Origin: Perognathus longimembris pacificus
Lineage: Eukaryota > Chordata > Mammalia > Rodentia > Heteromyidae
Length of the DNA: 64,000 nt
Direction of reading: 5' to 3'
NCBI RefSeq assembly: GCF_023159225.1
Contig: NC_063171.1
Location: forward strand, 13,948,602-14,012,601
Below the pieces are notes generated by a model. The model worked only from the letters and a program-made list of their open reading frames with translations, was not told the DNA's origin and did not search any database. The position numbers and the translations under genes were made by a program. Positions 10,304 to 22,400 of the stretch are shown here, piece by piece; position 1 is the first letter of the stretch, and every line of letters starts with the position of its first letter.

Positions 10304-13300
10304 ATGAAAGCAACAAATGATCATCTCTCAATCCTAACTCTCAACATTAATGGACTTAATTCTCCAATCAAATGACACAGGCTCATAAGTTGGATCAAAA
10401 ATCAAGATCCATCTTTCTGCTGCCTCCAAGAGACACATCTTTGCAGCAAAAGTAAACATCTTCTAAAAGTGAAAAGCTGGAATCAAATCTACCAGGCAAA
10501 TGTCCCCAATAAGCAGGCCAGAGTTTCAATCCTATTATCAGACAAGATTGACTTCAAATTAAAAAAGGTAAGAAGAGACAAAGAAGGTTACTACATACTA
10601 ATAGAGGGATCTCTCCTAAAGGAAGATACCACCATCCTAAATATCTACAGACCAAATAGAGGAGCACACAACTTCATCAAAAAAACACTACTGACTCTAA
10701 AAACAGTCATACATCCAAACAAATTGATAGTTGGGGACTTTAACACTCCAGTGTCACCTCTGGACAGATCAACATGCCAAAAACTGAACGAAAAAAAACA
10801 CAGAACTAAACAATCGCATAGACCAACTAGACTAAACCGATATGTACAATATATTCCAACCAGCAACAACAGAATACACATTCTTCTCAGCAACATATAG
10901 AACATCTCCAAAACAGATCACATTTTAGGGCACAATGAAAATCTGTACAAATTCAGAAGTATCAAAACCATTATCTGCATTTTCTTAGACCACAGTGGAA
11001 TAAAATTAGAGCACAACTCAAACAGCCACCAAAGAAAATCCTACAATACATGGAGACTAAACAACACACTGCTGAACTATCAGTGTGTCATTGAAGAAAT
11101 TGAAATTCAAACATTTATGGAATTCAACCACGATGAGGTCACAAAGTACCAGCTCCTTTGGGACACAATAAAGGCAGTACTCAGGCGAAAATTTATATCT
11201 CTGAGTGCATACACCAACAAACTGGAGAAACAGCAACTCAATAATTTAAGGAAGCACCATAATTTCCTTTGAAGAGAACAACAAGCCAAACCCCAAATCT
11301 AAAGACAGAAGCAAATAATTAAAATCAAATCAGAATTAAATCAATTAGAGACGAAATAAACCATCGAATCAACAAAACAAAGAGTTGGTTCTTTGAAAAA
11401 ATCAACTAGATAGACAGACCCTAGCAAACCTGACCATAAAACGAAGGCAGCACACTCAAATAAACAAGATAAGAGATGAAACAGGTAACATCACCACAGA
11501 AATAACCGAAATTCAGAAAATAATAAGGGACTATTTTGCAAACCTTTATGCCAACAAATTCGAGAACTTGAAAGAAATGGAGAATTTCCTAGAAAAAATT
11601 CATATCCCCAAAATCAACCATGAATTTTAAACCTTCTAAAAAGACCATATCCAGTATTGAAGTAGAAATGGAAATAAGTGATCCATCCAAGAAACGCCGA
11701 GGTCCAGACGGATTCACAGCAGAATTCTACAAGGCCTTTAAAACAGAACTCACACCAATATTTCTCTAACTCTTCAATGAAATTGAAAGAGAAGGTTCAT
11801 TACCAGACACATTCTATGAAGCCAGTATAATTCTCATCCCCAAACCAGGCAGGGCCTCATCACAGAAAGAGGACTATAGACAGATTTCCCTGATGAACAT
11901 TGACACAAAAATTCTCAACCAAATTCTGGCCAATCGACTTCAACAGGTCATCAAAAATACCATACACCATGATCACACTGGATTCATCCCAGGGATGTGA
12001 AGTTGGTTCAATATTTGCAAGCCAATGAATGCAATCCACCACATCAACTGAAGCAAAGTAAAGAACCACATGGGCATATCACTGGATGCGGAAAAAGCTT
12101 TCGATGAAATCCAGCAACCATTTTTGCTAAAAGCCCTGGAAAATGGGGATTCCAGGGAACATTCCTGAATATAATCAAGGCAGTTTATGACAAACCAACA
12201 GCAAGCATAACTCTAAATAGTGGATAGCTAAAGTCTTTCCATTTAAAATCAGGAACAAAACAGGGATGTCCACTCTTTCCCCTTCTCTTCAACAAAGTAC
12301 TAGAATTCCTAGCCAGAGCAATTAGGCAAGAAGAAAATATAAAGGGGATCCAAATAGGAAAAGATGAAGTTAAACTTTCTCTCTTCACAGATGACATGAT
12401 CCAATACCTAAAGAACCCCATAGACTCTACCCCCAAGCTACTAGAGCTGATCCAAAACTTTGACATAGTTGCAGGATATAAAATAAACCCTCAAAGATCA
12501 ATGGACTTTCTCTATGCTAAGGACCTGAATATAGAGGCTGAAATCAGGAAAGCAAATCTTTTTGCAATAGCCTCAAAAAACATAAAATACCTAGGAATAA
12601 CCTTAACCAAAGAAGTGAAAGACCTCTATGATGAGAATTTTTAAAACATAAAAAATGAAATTAAGGAAGAACTAAGGAAATGGAAAACTTCCCATGATCC
12701 TGGATAGGGAGGACTAATATAATCAAAATGGCAATATTGCCAAAGGCTATCTACAAATTCAATGCAATACCATTAATATCCCAACACCATTTTTTAATGA
12801 AATAAAGGCAGCAATCCAGTAATTCGTATGGAACAATAAAAAACCAAGAATAGCAAAAACAATCCTAAGCAGAAAGAAGAGTGCTGAAGGAATTACAATA
12901 CCCAACTTCAAGCTGTATTATAAAGCTATAGTAATAAAAACAGCTTGGTATTGGCACCAGAACAGGCCTGAAGACCAATGGAACAGAATTGAAGACCCAA
13001 AAATGAACCCACAGAACTACGCCTACTTAACCTTTGGTAAAGGATCTAAAAAAATAGTCTGGAAGAAAGATAGCCTCTTTAACAAATGATGCTGTCAAAA
13101 CTAGTTCAACACATGCAAAAAACTTAAATTAGATCCTTAGGTATCACCCTGCACCAGAATCAATTCCAAATGGATCAAAGACCTCAAAATCAAAACAGAC
13201 ACCTTGAAAACACTAACGGAAGGATTAGGAGAAAAACTTGGGCTCCTTGGCACAGGACAGAACTTCCTTAACAAAGACCCTGAAAGACTAAAAATCAAAG

Positions 13301-14127
13301 AACGGTTGGACAAATGGGAATGCATTAAACTACAGAGCTTCTGCAGGGCAAGGTACATAGCTCGCAAGATAAACAGAAAGCCCACAGACTGGGAGAAGAT
13401 CTTTACTGGCCACACAATGGACAACGGCCTCATATCTAAAATATATGCAGAACTAAAAAAATTACATTCCTCCAAAACAAAACCGCAAAGAACCAATAGC
13501 CCCCTCATCAAGTGGGCTAAAGACTTAAAAACAGACTTCTCTGATGAGGAAATGAGAAAGGCCAAGAGACATATGAAAAAGTGCTCTACATCAGTGGCCA
13601 TAAAATAAATACAAATCAAAACAACATTGAGATTCCATGTCATCCCAGTAAGAATGTCCTATATCAAGAAAACTTACCATAACCATTGTTGGAGGGGATG
13701 TGGCCAAAAGGGAACCCCACTTCATTGTTGGTGGGAATGTAGACTGATTCAGGCACTCTGGCAAGCGGTACGCAGATTCCTCAGAAGGATAAACATAAAG
13801 CTCCCCTATGACCCGGCAGCCCCACTTTTGGGTATCTATCCTAAAGACCACAAACAAAATCACACTAAAGCCACCAGCACAACAATGTTCATCGCAGCAC
13901 AATTTGTCATAGCTAGAATCTGGAACCCACCCAGATGCTCCTCCGTAGATGAATGGGTCAGGAAAATGTGCTAGATGTACACCATGTAATTTTATGCCTC
14001 TATCAGAAAGAATGACACTGCCCCATTTGTAAGGAAATGGAAGGACTTGAAAAAAATTATACTAAGGGAAGTGAGCCAGACTCAAAGAAACATGGACTCT
14101 ATGGTCTCCCTTATAGGGAATAATTAG
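10304..14127 (+). pseudogene. L1 ORF2 (endonuclease / reverse transcriptase), decayed
   Basis: ORF2p nicks target DNA and reverse-transcribes L1 RNA. The probable start is the ATG at 10304, which runs in frame into 'LTLNINGLN'. The apurinic-type endonuclease (about 10319-11020) keeps its signature positions: Asn in NINGLN, Glu in QETHL, Asp/Asn in GDFNTP, Asp in TDHILG and Asp-His in LDHS. Stops at 10373, 10898 and 11270 interrupt it. The RT domain follows (about 11640-12700); the catalytic FADD motif reads FTDD at 12384-12395. The Cys-rich end is visible at about 13690-13740 (CWRGC then HCWWEC). Stops and net frameshifts break the frame; for example the stop at 13972 precedes the natural stop at 14125. 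The ~1275-codon span is normal for L1. Confidence 0.92.
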
Positions 14128-14648
14128 CACAGGTTTAGGCAAGTCACAGAAGAGGATCACAAGAGCCCAATAGCTATACCTTTATAAATACATAAGATTA
14201 TGCTAAGTGAAATGAACTCCATGTTATGGAAATGCTTGTTGCATCACTGTTGTAACTACTTGCAACATGCTATGTGTAACTCTATCTTCTATTATTGATG
14301 ATCTTCTTGTATCCCCTTCCTGTGGTTGTACCTACACTATCTCTGTATCTTATCTGATTATATTGAAAACCGTGTACAATGGTATTAGAACTAGGAAATT
14401 GAAAGGGAATACCAAAATCGAGAGATACAGGGTAAAAAAAAGACAAACAACTACAAAAGCAATACTTGCAAAACTATTTGGTGCAAATGAACTGAACAAT
14501 TCATGAGGGGGGGCAAGGAGGAAAGGGGAGGTGGGGGGGAATGAGGGATGAGGTAACAAACAGTACAAGAAATGTATCCAATGCCTAACGTATGAAACTG
14601 TAACCTTTCTGTACGTCAGTTTGATAATAAAAATTTTTTAAAAAAAGG
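14128..14648 (+). other. L1 3' UTR with G-rich tract
   Basis: The ~520-base 3' UTR includes a purine/G-rich tract at about 14505-14550 with several runs of three or more G, followed by 'tacaagaaatgtatccaatg', 'gaaactgtaacctttctgta', 'gataataaaaattt' and an A-rich end. G-rich 3' UTR tracts capable of forming quadruplexes are a general feature of L1. The same block, in either orientation, identifies the truncated copies in this window. Confidence 0.85.
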
Positions 14649-14661
14649 TGAATAAGGGCAT

Positions 14662-15635
14662 AGAAAATGCAAGAACATTTACAAGTAAAGCGTGATATTC
14701 ATTCCATAGTATGATTTAATAAATTCAGGCTAATATTGTCATTTAACATAAAGGCTAGGAAGGTTTACTTATTTCTACCTCCTACCCTCATAATCAGGTC
14801 TTCTGATTATCTTCTTCAGTCTTTTCAAAGCAAAATTAATATCTGACATGTTCTCACGTGTCTCTTCTGTTTCAACCGTGTCCCTGACACAAAACAATTG
14901 TAGCTTATACTGAAGAAATGTAGGGCCTAAAGGATGACGAGATTTATTATCCTAGTCATATTGCTAGAACTGAAATAAACTGTATTAAAATTTAAGATTT
15001 ACACTTGACTCTATGGTTCAAGATATTGCATAATTAAACACAAAATAGTGCTTTTGTTGATACTTAGAATTCTGTCAAAATTTGGTAATGAGTATTTGTG
15101 AGTGAGGGCACAATATGTTACATTACTATCACTAAGATTCCTGGTTACTTATGTTTTAGCTAAAATGCACTACCTTAAATTCTCAATTTGAGTAACGTTC
15201 TAAACTTTTTTAAGAAAATTAAACTAAAGAAAAATGTTGCAAAACTAGAATGGATTTTTATGTTTGTGTTATATCTAAAAATAAGAGACACTTTATTATG
15301 TAAATCAATCTATCATTATTTGTCAATAAAAATAAAAGAAAACACCTTGTGAAATTATACAATTAAAAATACAGTTTATGAACATATTATGATATGTGTG
15401 TATATCTTATCCACTCAACTCATTTGAGGTTGCATACAAATGAGAGAGAAGACAATAATTTTAACAAGCAGAAATTTGTTTCTCTCACTTAAAGACAAGG
15501 TGCAGAAAATGGTAGTTAAGCCCGATGGTCCTCAGAGATCTGTTTTGTCTCTTATTCCTCCCTCTTTCCAAAGTGGCTTCACTGCATATGCTAAGACTGC
15601 TGCTTGTGATTAATTATTAGCACCCACATTACAGG
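14662..15635. other. Unassigned AT-rich DNA
   Basis: No gene or repeat recognised. Confidence 0.55.
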
Positions 15636-15639
15636 GATC

Positions 15640-15872
15640 AAGAAGGAGAAAGACAAAGGATTAAAAAGTCAAACCAATGCAACAGCAATAGTTACAAAAC
15701 TATATGATGTAAACCAACTGTACAACTCATGGGGGAGAAGGAAATGAGGAAGGGGGAAGTAGGGGAAAATGAGGGAGTAGGTAACATGTTGGATAAGAAA
15801 TGTACTCACAGCCTTATGTATAAAACTGTAACCCTTGTGTACATCACTTTGACAATAAAAAAATGAAAAAAA
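15640..15872 (+). mobile_element. 5'-truncated L1, 3' UTR only
   Basis: Blocks shared with the full-length L1 3' end are 'aaaactatatgatgtaaacc', a G/A-rich tract at about 15731-15780, 'aagaaatgtactcacagcct', 'aaactgtaacccttgtgtac' and 'gacaataaaaaaatg'. About 230 bases remain. The 5' limit is approximate and TSDs were not resolved. Confidence 0.88.
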
Positions 15873-16431
15873 AGAGAGAAATACATACTTTCTCAGGTAG
15901 TAACTCTCAAAATCCTTGGATGGGCAGCAACAACTGGTTCAATGTCTAGAAGGCAATTTTTTTACACCACAATCCAGATAATATTATTGAGTTGGAAACT
16001 CTGGAGAGAAGCATAGAATACTACTTTTTGGAACAAGGTTCTGAGATCGGTAAGTGTTCTAAACATCCAAAATATGTCTCTGATAGTTCCACAGTGCTCA
16101 TATTATAATCTAATTACTCAGAATTATCACTTGGTTACAACCAAATAGAAAAATGGATAGAAAAAAAATAAATGAAGCCTATTTAGGGGCCACAGGATAA
16201 ACTTAAATTTTACAACTGTATTTAAATGGAGGAAAAAAAAGATGAAGATAAGAGGAACAATGAACAGCCCACACCCACAGCTTTGTTCACAGTTGGGTAA
16301 TTTTAAATTAATTAAGAATTTATTTGAAATATATACATGTATATATATGCACATATATATGTTCGATCTTAACATACAATGATACAATAAAATATAGTTA
16401 AATAACAATATCTACTGAAATATTTTTAGCT
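15873..16431. other. Unassigned AT-rich DNA
   Basis: No gene or repeat recognised. An 'atatacatgtatatatatgc' stretch near 16330 is simple AT-rich sequence. Confidence 0.5.
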
Positions 16432-17160
16432 GTTTTTTCTTTTTCATTTTTTCTTTATTGTCAAAGTGTGATACAGAGGGATTACAGGTTCATATTAAGG
16501 ACAGTGAGTACATTTCTTCTTCTACTTGTTACCTCCACCCTCTTTTTCTTGCTCCCTCCTCCCTCTTCCCCTCTTGTGCAAAGAGTTGTGCAGCTGGTTT
16601 ACATCAAATGGCTTCTAAGTGTTGCTTTTTGAATGGTTTGTCTTTTTGTTCTTTGTCTCTCGATTTTGGCATTCCCTCTTCCTTCCCCAGTTCAATTAAC
16701 CATATACACAATATCCAGGGTACTTGGATATAATACAGTGGTAGCGAGGGTACAGCCACAGGAAGGAACTATAAGAGAAACAAAACTAGACAAAACACTC
16801 AGTGAAACAGACAAAGAAAAAGAGAAAAATGTAGTACGAGTTCATATGGCATGTTGAGAATAATTATAACAGTGGTAAAACTCTTGTTTCTGTAATGTGG
16901 AGTTCATTTCACTTGGCATCTTCTTATGTGGTCATATGGGTGTAGCTATTGGGGTATTTTGGTCTTCTACCATGACTAGCCTATTCCTGTACTAGCTGTT
17001 CTCGATGAGGGACACCATACGGTTTATGTTTCTTTGGGTCTGGGTCACTTCATTTAGTGTGATTTTTTTCCAATTGCTTACATTTCCTTATGAATGGGGC
17101 AATGTCATTACTTCTGATGGAGGCATAGAATTCCATTGTGTATATGTACCACATTTTCCT
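16432..17160 (-). mobile_element. L1 3' part of a 5'-inverted insertion
   Basis: A T-rich tail leads into the reverse complement of the L1 3' UTR ('ttctttattgtcaaagtgtg', a C/T-rich tract at 16535-16575, 'tctctcgattttggcattcc'). It continues into the end of ORF2 ('atagaattccattgtgtata', 'tgtaccacattttcct') and stops abruptly at 17160, where ORF2 sequence in the opposite orientation begins. With 17161-18320 it forms one insertion. Confidence 0.88.
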
Positions 17161-18320
17161 CTTTCAATGCAATACCCATCAATATCCCAAGATCATTCTT
17201 TAATGAAATAGAGAAAGGAATTCAGAAATTCAGGTGGAACAAGAAAAAAACCTGAATAGAGAAAACAATCCTAAGTAGAAAGAACAGTGCAGGAAGAATA
17301 TCAATACCAAACTTTAAATTGTACTGCAAAGCTATAGTAATAAAAGCAACTTGGTAGTGGCACAAGAACAGGCCTGAGGACCAATGGAACAGAACTGAAG
17401 ACCCAGAAATAAACCTACAGACCTACAGCTACCTAGTCTTTGACAAAGAAGCTAAAAATACAGGCAGGAACAAAGACAGCCTCTTCAACAAATGGTGCTG
17501 GGAAAACTGGGTCAACACCCATAACAAACTAAAACTAGACCCCTATCTATCACCTTTCACCAAAATCAACTCCAAATAGATATAAGACCTGGAAATAAAA
17601 CCATATACCCTGAAAACTCTACAAGAAGAACTAGGAGAAACTCTAGTACTCCTTGGCACTGGAAGAAACTTCCTCAGCAAAGGCCCAGAAATCCAACAAG
17701 TCAAAGAAATGATGAACAAGTGGCACTGTATCAAACTGCAGAGCTTCTGCAGGGTAAAGGATATAGCTTCCAAGATAAATAGAAAGCCCACAGATTGGGA
17801 AAAAATATTTACCAGCCATACAATGGACAAAGGCCTGATATCTAAAATATACACAGAACTCAGAAAGTTAAATCAAAGAACCAACAGCCCTCTCAACAAG
17901 ACCTAAAAAGAGACTTCTCCGAAGAGGAAATGAGAATGGCCATGAATCACATGAAAAAGTGCTCTACATCACTGGCCATAAAAGGAATGCAAATCAAAAC
18001 AACATTGAGAGTCCACCTCACCCCAGTAAGAATGTCTATTGTCAGGAAATCTAATAATAACAAATGCTGGAGAGGAGGTGGCCAATAGGGAACTCTACTA
18101 CATTGTTAGTGGGAATGCAAACTTGTTCAACCCCTCTGGAAAGCAGTGTGGAGGTTCCCAAGAAGGCTAAACATAGAGCTCCCCTATGACCCATCAGCCT
18201 CACTTTTGGGCATCTACCCAAAAGATTACAAGCAAGACCACATTAAAGCCACCAGCACAACTATGTTCATCGCAGTACAACCTGCCATTGCTAAAACATG
18301 GAACCAACCTAGATGCCCTC
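17161..18320 (+). mobile_element. Inverted ORF2 part of the same L1 insertion
   Basis: This is ORF2 sense sequence on the plus strand. It starts at 'tttcaatgcaatacccatca' and runs through the region equivalent to 12755-13940 of the full-length element ('gaacaggcctgaggaccaat', 'aaatggtgctgggaaaactg', 'cagagcttctgcagggtaaa', 'cccctatgacccatcagcct'). It ends at 'agatgccctc' (18311-18320). In L1 coordinates this end lies just upstream of where the minus-strand part (ending 17160) begins. Twin priming during target-primed reverse transcription gives exactly this layout. The reading frames are broken. Confidence 0.88.
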
Positions 18321-19139
18321 TTTGAATGTGGATGTTTCCTTTGGATAGGTAGCTGCATATGACATCATTGCTCTAGTTGACATTATGAATTCCGTACATA
18401 TAGAAAGAGAAGAAATTACATTTTTAACCTTATTTTCTATGTTTCTTTTTTTCAAGTTTGGTAATTCAAAATAAATAAAACAAGTACGGAAAACATTGCC
18501 TCACAAGGCTCATTTTGTAAATTTTCAGTTTGAGGTTGAAAGTAGTTCTTTATGGAATGAAAATTAACCTGAAAGAAAATATCTAAATGTTGAATTTTCT
18601 TCCATCCTTTTTGGGTGAAACTGTGGAAGGAAGTTGGATAGCAATTCAGTGTTCTCTTTGTGGGTACAAATTACATAAAAATAAGCCCAAATAACATGGA
18701 ATGAGTGCCAGCAATCTGTAAAGGAGTCACACAGGGTTCATAAAATCTATGAAAAGGAAAATTTAAACTCAGTCAATTGTTAGCAACTGTATCATGTTTT
18801 CTGAATTATGTAGATTAGTGGCCTTTGAAACAGCATCTGGGTGAAGGAACTTTGAGGATATTCATGTTCATGGATAGCAAGCAACACCTATTCAATCAGA
18901 AACCATTGGTGGTACACAATAATCTGCTTTAAAAATGAAAATAAAATCATTCTGCAAGGTGTTCTGATACCAGCGGAAGTTGATAACCACTGACCTTGAT
19001 AATTACCTCACCTTTTTGTTTTGTTTTCCTTCTGTAAACATGTCAGTAATTGCTATGGAAATATATTGTAATATAGTCAGTATGCAATTATCTCTGAAAT
19101 TCAGGGAGCAGAATGATTTGGACAAGAGAATAAATTGGC
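18321..19139. other. Unassigned DNA
   Basis: No gene or repeat recognised; 60-codon frames only. Confidence 0.5.
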
Positions 19140-19400
19140 TAATCCCCACACCCTTCTTTAGCTGTTAGAGACAGGCTCTGCCTGTAAGGAGAACTTTAAT
19201 TGACTGCATCTTGTTTTAGCTCCTTTATTTCCCAGCCCACTCTCTGGTGAAGGTGCTAATGAGCAGTGTGAAATAGCCTGCAAGTAAACATCAGGAGGGG
19301 AAGAAGGAGAGAGCTGTCTTCTGAATATTTGAGTATATACTATAACATCAGAATTAAAAATAAAACTCATCTCCATCTAAATTTAATTCACTTACAAAGA
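19140..19400. other. Non-repetitive stretch, possible conserved noncoding element
   Basis: This stretch of balanced composition contrasts with its AT-rich surroundings. It contains homeodomain-like cores ('ctttaattgactg', 'gctaatgagc') and a polypyrimidine/purine mix with no repeat signature I know. The 72-codon minus-strand frame at 19158-19376 resembles no protein I recognise. Regulatory function is only a possibility and would need cross-species alignment. Confidence 0.2.
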
Positions 19401-21739
19401 TTTTGTAGTAAAACTCGGAGCCAGGCTCATAATGCAATTCCATCTCAAGGTACCTCTGCCTGCAACAACCACTTATTTCCTTTATCTATAGTCCTTTTCT
19501 TTTGATTAAAAAGAAAAAAAATAAATCACTGCCATAATAATCCAAAACTTTTCTTTTTCTATATCCCTTTATATGTGATCCAAAAGATAACCCTTCTAAA
19601 GAAATATATCATTATATATAATATATAATATAATATATTATAATATATCATTACCTAATGAATCTTTAAGAACAATTTTGTGACTTCCTTAAGCGTTGTG
19701 AATTTCCTATTACTTAACACATCAGAACTCACTAGTAATTATCTTACTGGTATGTTAACCAATAATATGGATAACATCTTCCTTGATATTAGCATTGATG
19801 CTCAGGCCATCTCTTCTGTCAGTGTTAATGATACTGTTATTAATCTTAATTCTCTTCCATGAAGGCTAACCATGTGTCATATTTGATGTGATTTAGCTTA
19901 TTGATCTGTGAGAGATCTTCATTGAAATCAAAGTGGAACAAAGAAAATAACAAAACATCATAGTTATTTAATCACTACATTCATTCCACCCCTTTCCCCC
20001 ATGGTTGTATACCATAAGATTGTAACAGGAATATAAGTACCATGAACATGAGTAATATTGCAGTGTAAATTAAGGTTACTATCATATGAAAAGTAACATC
20101 TACTAAGTGTTCCTCTTTTACATTCATTTTCTTGAAGTGTAAGTGTTCTTGTAAATGTTCAAATTTCATTTAAAGAAGAAATGTTTTACTCAATGTATTC
20201 TTGCGTGAGCCATACCTCTAGGTAGTTTTTTGCTGAGTATTTTGTGTACAGATTCTCATGGACTTTTCTGCTTGTGCTGTCTAAAACTGTGATCCTCTAG
20301 ATCTTAGACCACAAAGTAAGAAGATATTTTTAGAAACTAAATTAAGCCCTATGTATGTGAGAAAAATCTTTGTTTTTATTTTGTACTCATTATGCATGAA
20401 CAAACAGTATATTTGTCTACAGCAGTTGACAACGTGTTGGGTACCATATAATAACTCTATAGATATAGATTTTGTACTTGCTTGTCCTTGGGAAGAATAA
20501 ACAAACCAATAATTCATTTTAAATAGTGCAAAATTAGTTTTGCTATTCAATATGTGCAACCCTAACTTTTTAATTCCAGCAGCTGTTTCACAAAGTGGAA
20601 CTGCTGCTAGACTTTATGAAAATAATACCAACTGTTTCTTACTCAGGGTTAGCCACATGCTGAGAGATTCACAAACATCTGGGAATCCAGAGATTACTGC
20701 CTATAATTTAAACCAAAATCTTTATGTCATTTTTAATGTCTTATATCTTAATAAGAAAAACATCAATTTCAGTCCTGGTATTAAAGTAACTTCCATATTA
20801 AAAACCATTATTTTCCTCAAATATAAATGCCCCCAAATTTTGTGACCTAAAATAGCATTCTATTTCATTGACATATTTTGTAGTCTAAAATTCAGATGAA
20901 ACATAACAAGGAAAATTTCAAGATGCCCTATAATGATTAGACATAGCCCAGACAACTCAAAAACATGTGAGGATTAAATAATTTGTCCAGAAATATTGGG
21001 GTAGCTCTTTTGACTCTCTATATAAGTCATAGACTGAAAGTATTTGGAGACTAGAACCAACACCTAAAGCAATGTAAAGGTTCTTCACATCATGAAAATG
21101 TTAGGGTAGTAGGTTTTTGTTTTTTTTTCTAATAATGGCTCAATATTTCAAGTCCAAATATTTCCATCAATAATGTATAATCTGCACCATCTGATATGCA
21201 TAGTGTAGAAATTATTTAATATCACTTAAATAAAAATTAGTGGTTGAAACATAGACTACCATTAAGCCCAGGAGTAGAGTAAGGACACTCAACTCTTGAT
21301 GGTAGAGATGCAAGGAGAAAATACCAACAAATATAATGGAGTCCCATTTTCTCAAGGATGCTGAATTCTCTACTTGCTTTTAAGTATATAAATGAGTATA
21401 TATTTAAGAAAAAAGTAAGCCAAATCCCACAGGAACATATCTGCCCAGAATATATACATGTAGCATTACTAATTATTATGCACTAGAAGGGAATCTTTAG
21501 TATGTATTGCTGAAATTAATTTACACATACAATTTTAGTGTTATACTTTATATCTCCTAGTAAAAATACTGTGCTGTGTAAGATATATTTTCATTGTATG
21601 ATTAACAAATATCACCTTCATATATTGAGGTCCTAAAATTTGATAACACATGAAAGTATAGGTGTCAGTGAAACAATATCTTAAATAAAGACCATATTAT
21701 TATCCTCAAAGCTCTTGGATTTTATTCATACTCATCCCT
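19401..21739. other. Unassigned AT-rich DNA
   Basis: No convincing gene. The frame at 20540-20845 (101 codons) is AT-biased, starts in arbitrary sequence and has no domain. An AT-repeat at 19604-19650 is listed separately. Confidence 0.55.
19604..19650. repeat. AT-rich imperfect palindrome / microsatellite
   Basis: Alternating 'atatata', 'ataatata' and 'tattataatata' blocks make a nearly self-complementary 47-base stretch flanked by 'tatatcatta' on both sides. It is a simple AT repeat that could extrude a hairpin. Confidence 0.75.
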
Positions 21740-22400
21740 TCTTACACAGCAATGTTAACATGTTCTTTTCACTATATATTATTTTGTGTATTTCCAGATT
21801 TTTTGCATGAATATGTGTAGAGATATGTACAGAATGATTGTTGCATGTGTAGAATTCTTTGTCACTTGACTTATATCAAATGCAATAATTTTGAGATTCA
21901 TTTATGTTATCCTTGTTTTAACATTTCAAATATCTTTGTTTCCCATCCATAATACATGGGACTAATATGTTACACTTTGTTCCACCATTTAGATAGGTGG
22001 TGATTTAGCTTGATCCTTGTTTTAAGTTATTTTAAATAAAGCTACTGGGAAATCTTATTCCTCTGGAATAAATAAATTAGAATCTAGTATCTACTATCCT
22101 TGAAATATTTTAAATTTGAATTTTTAAGAAACTATTTTCTTTACACTCCTACAAGCAGTGTACCTGTATGGACATACATCTTATATATCACACGCAGGTG
22201 GTTCAATAGAGATGAATTAATCATGAGATGCAATAAGTCATTGTCTTTTGTTCTTTAGGAAAGTGCATATAAATTTTTCACATAGACACCTTTCTTATTT
22301 GTGAGATTACTTCAAAATTTAGCCATTTTCCTACTTCATATGTGTTATTTCATTTAGAATTTTAAGATCTTTTGATTTTTACTTTTCTAGAGAATTAGTT
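21740..22400 (-). mobile_element. Ancient L1/HAL1-type LINE fragment
   Basis: Diverged but ordered antisense landmarks of an old LINE ORF2 3' region are visible. They include 'ttttgagattcatttatgtt', 'cccatccataatacatggga', 'ggtggtgatttagcttgatc', 'aaataaagctactgggaaat' and 'acactcctacaagcagtgta'. These match the familiar block where ORF2 meets the 3' UTR in old mammalian L1. Boundaries are approximate. Confidence 0.6.

Larger units (their letters stand above)
7187..14648 (+). mobile_element. Full-length, inactivated LINE-1
   Basis: A complete L1 of about 7.46 kb runs in order through a 5' UTR (7187-9144), ORF1 (9145-10230), ORF2 (10304-14127), a 3' UTR (14128-14648) with 'aataaa' at 14626-14631, and an A-rich tail. 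It is bounded by 13-bp TSDs at 7174-7186 ('tgaataagggtat') and 14649-14661 ('tgaataagggcat') that differ by one base. The 5' end begins 'ccgggaagatggcgg', as expected for an intact L1 start. Both ORFs carry premature stops and ORF2 carries frameshifts, so the copy cannot move autonomously. It is the reference for the truncated copies elsewhere in the window. Confidence 0.95.

Noticed and set aside
16432..18320. Two independent L1 insertions in opposite orientation
   Set aside because: The halves abut exactly and are nearly contiguous in L1 coordinates, which one twin-priming event explains better.
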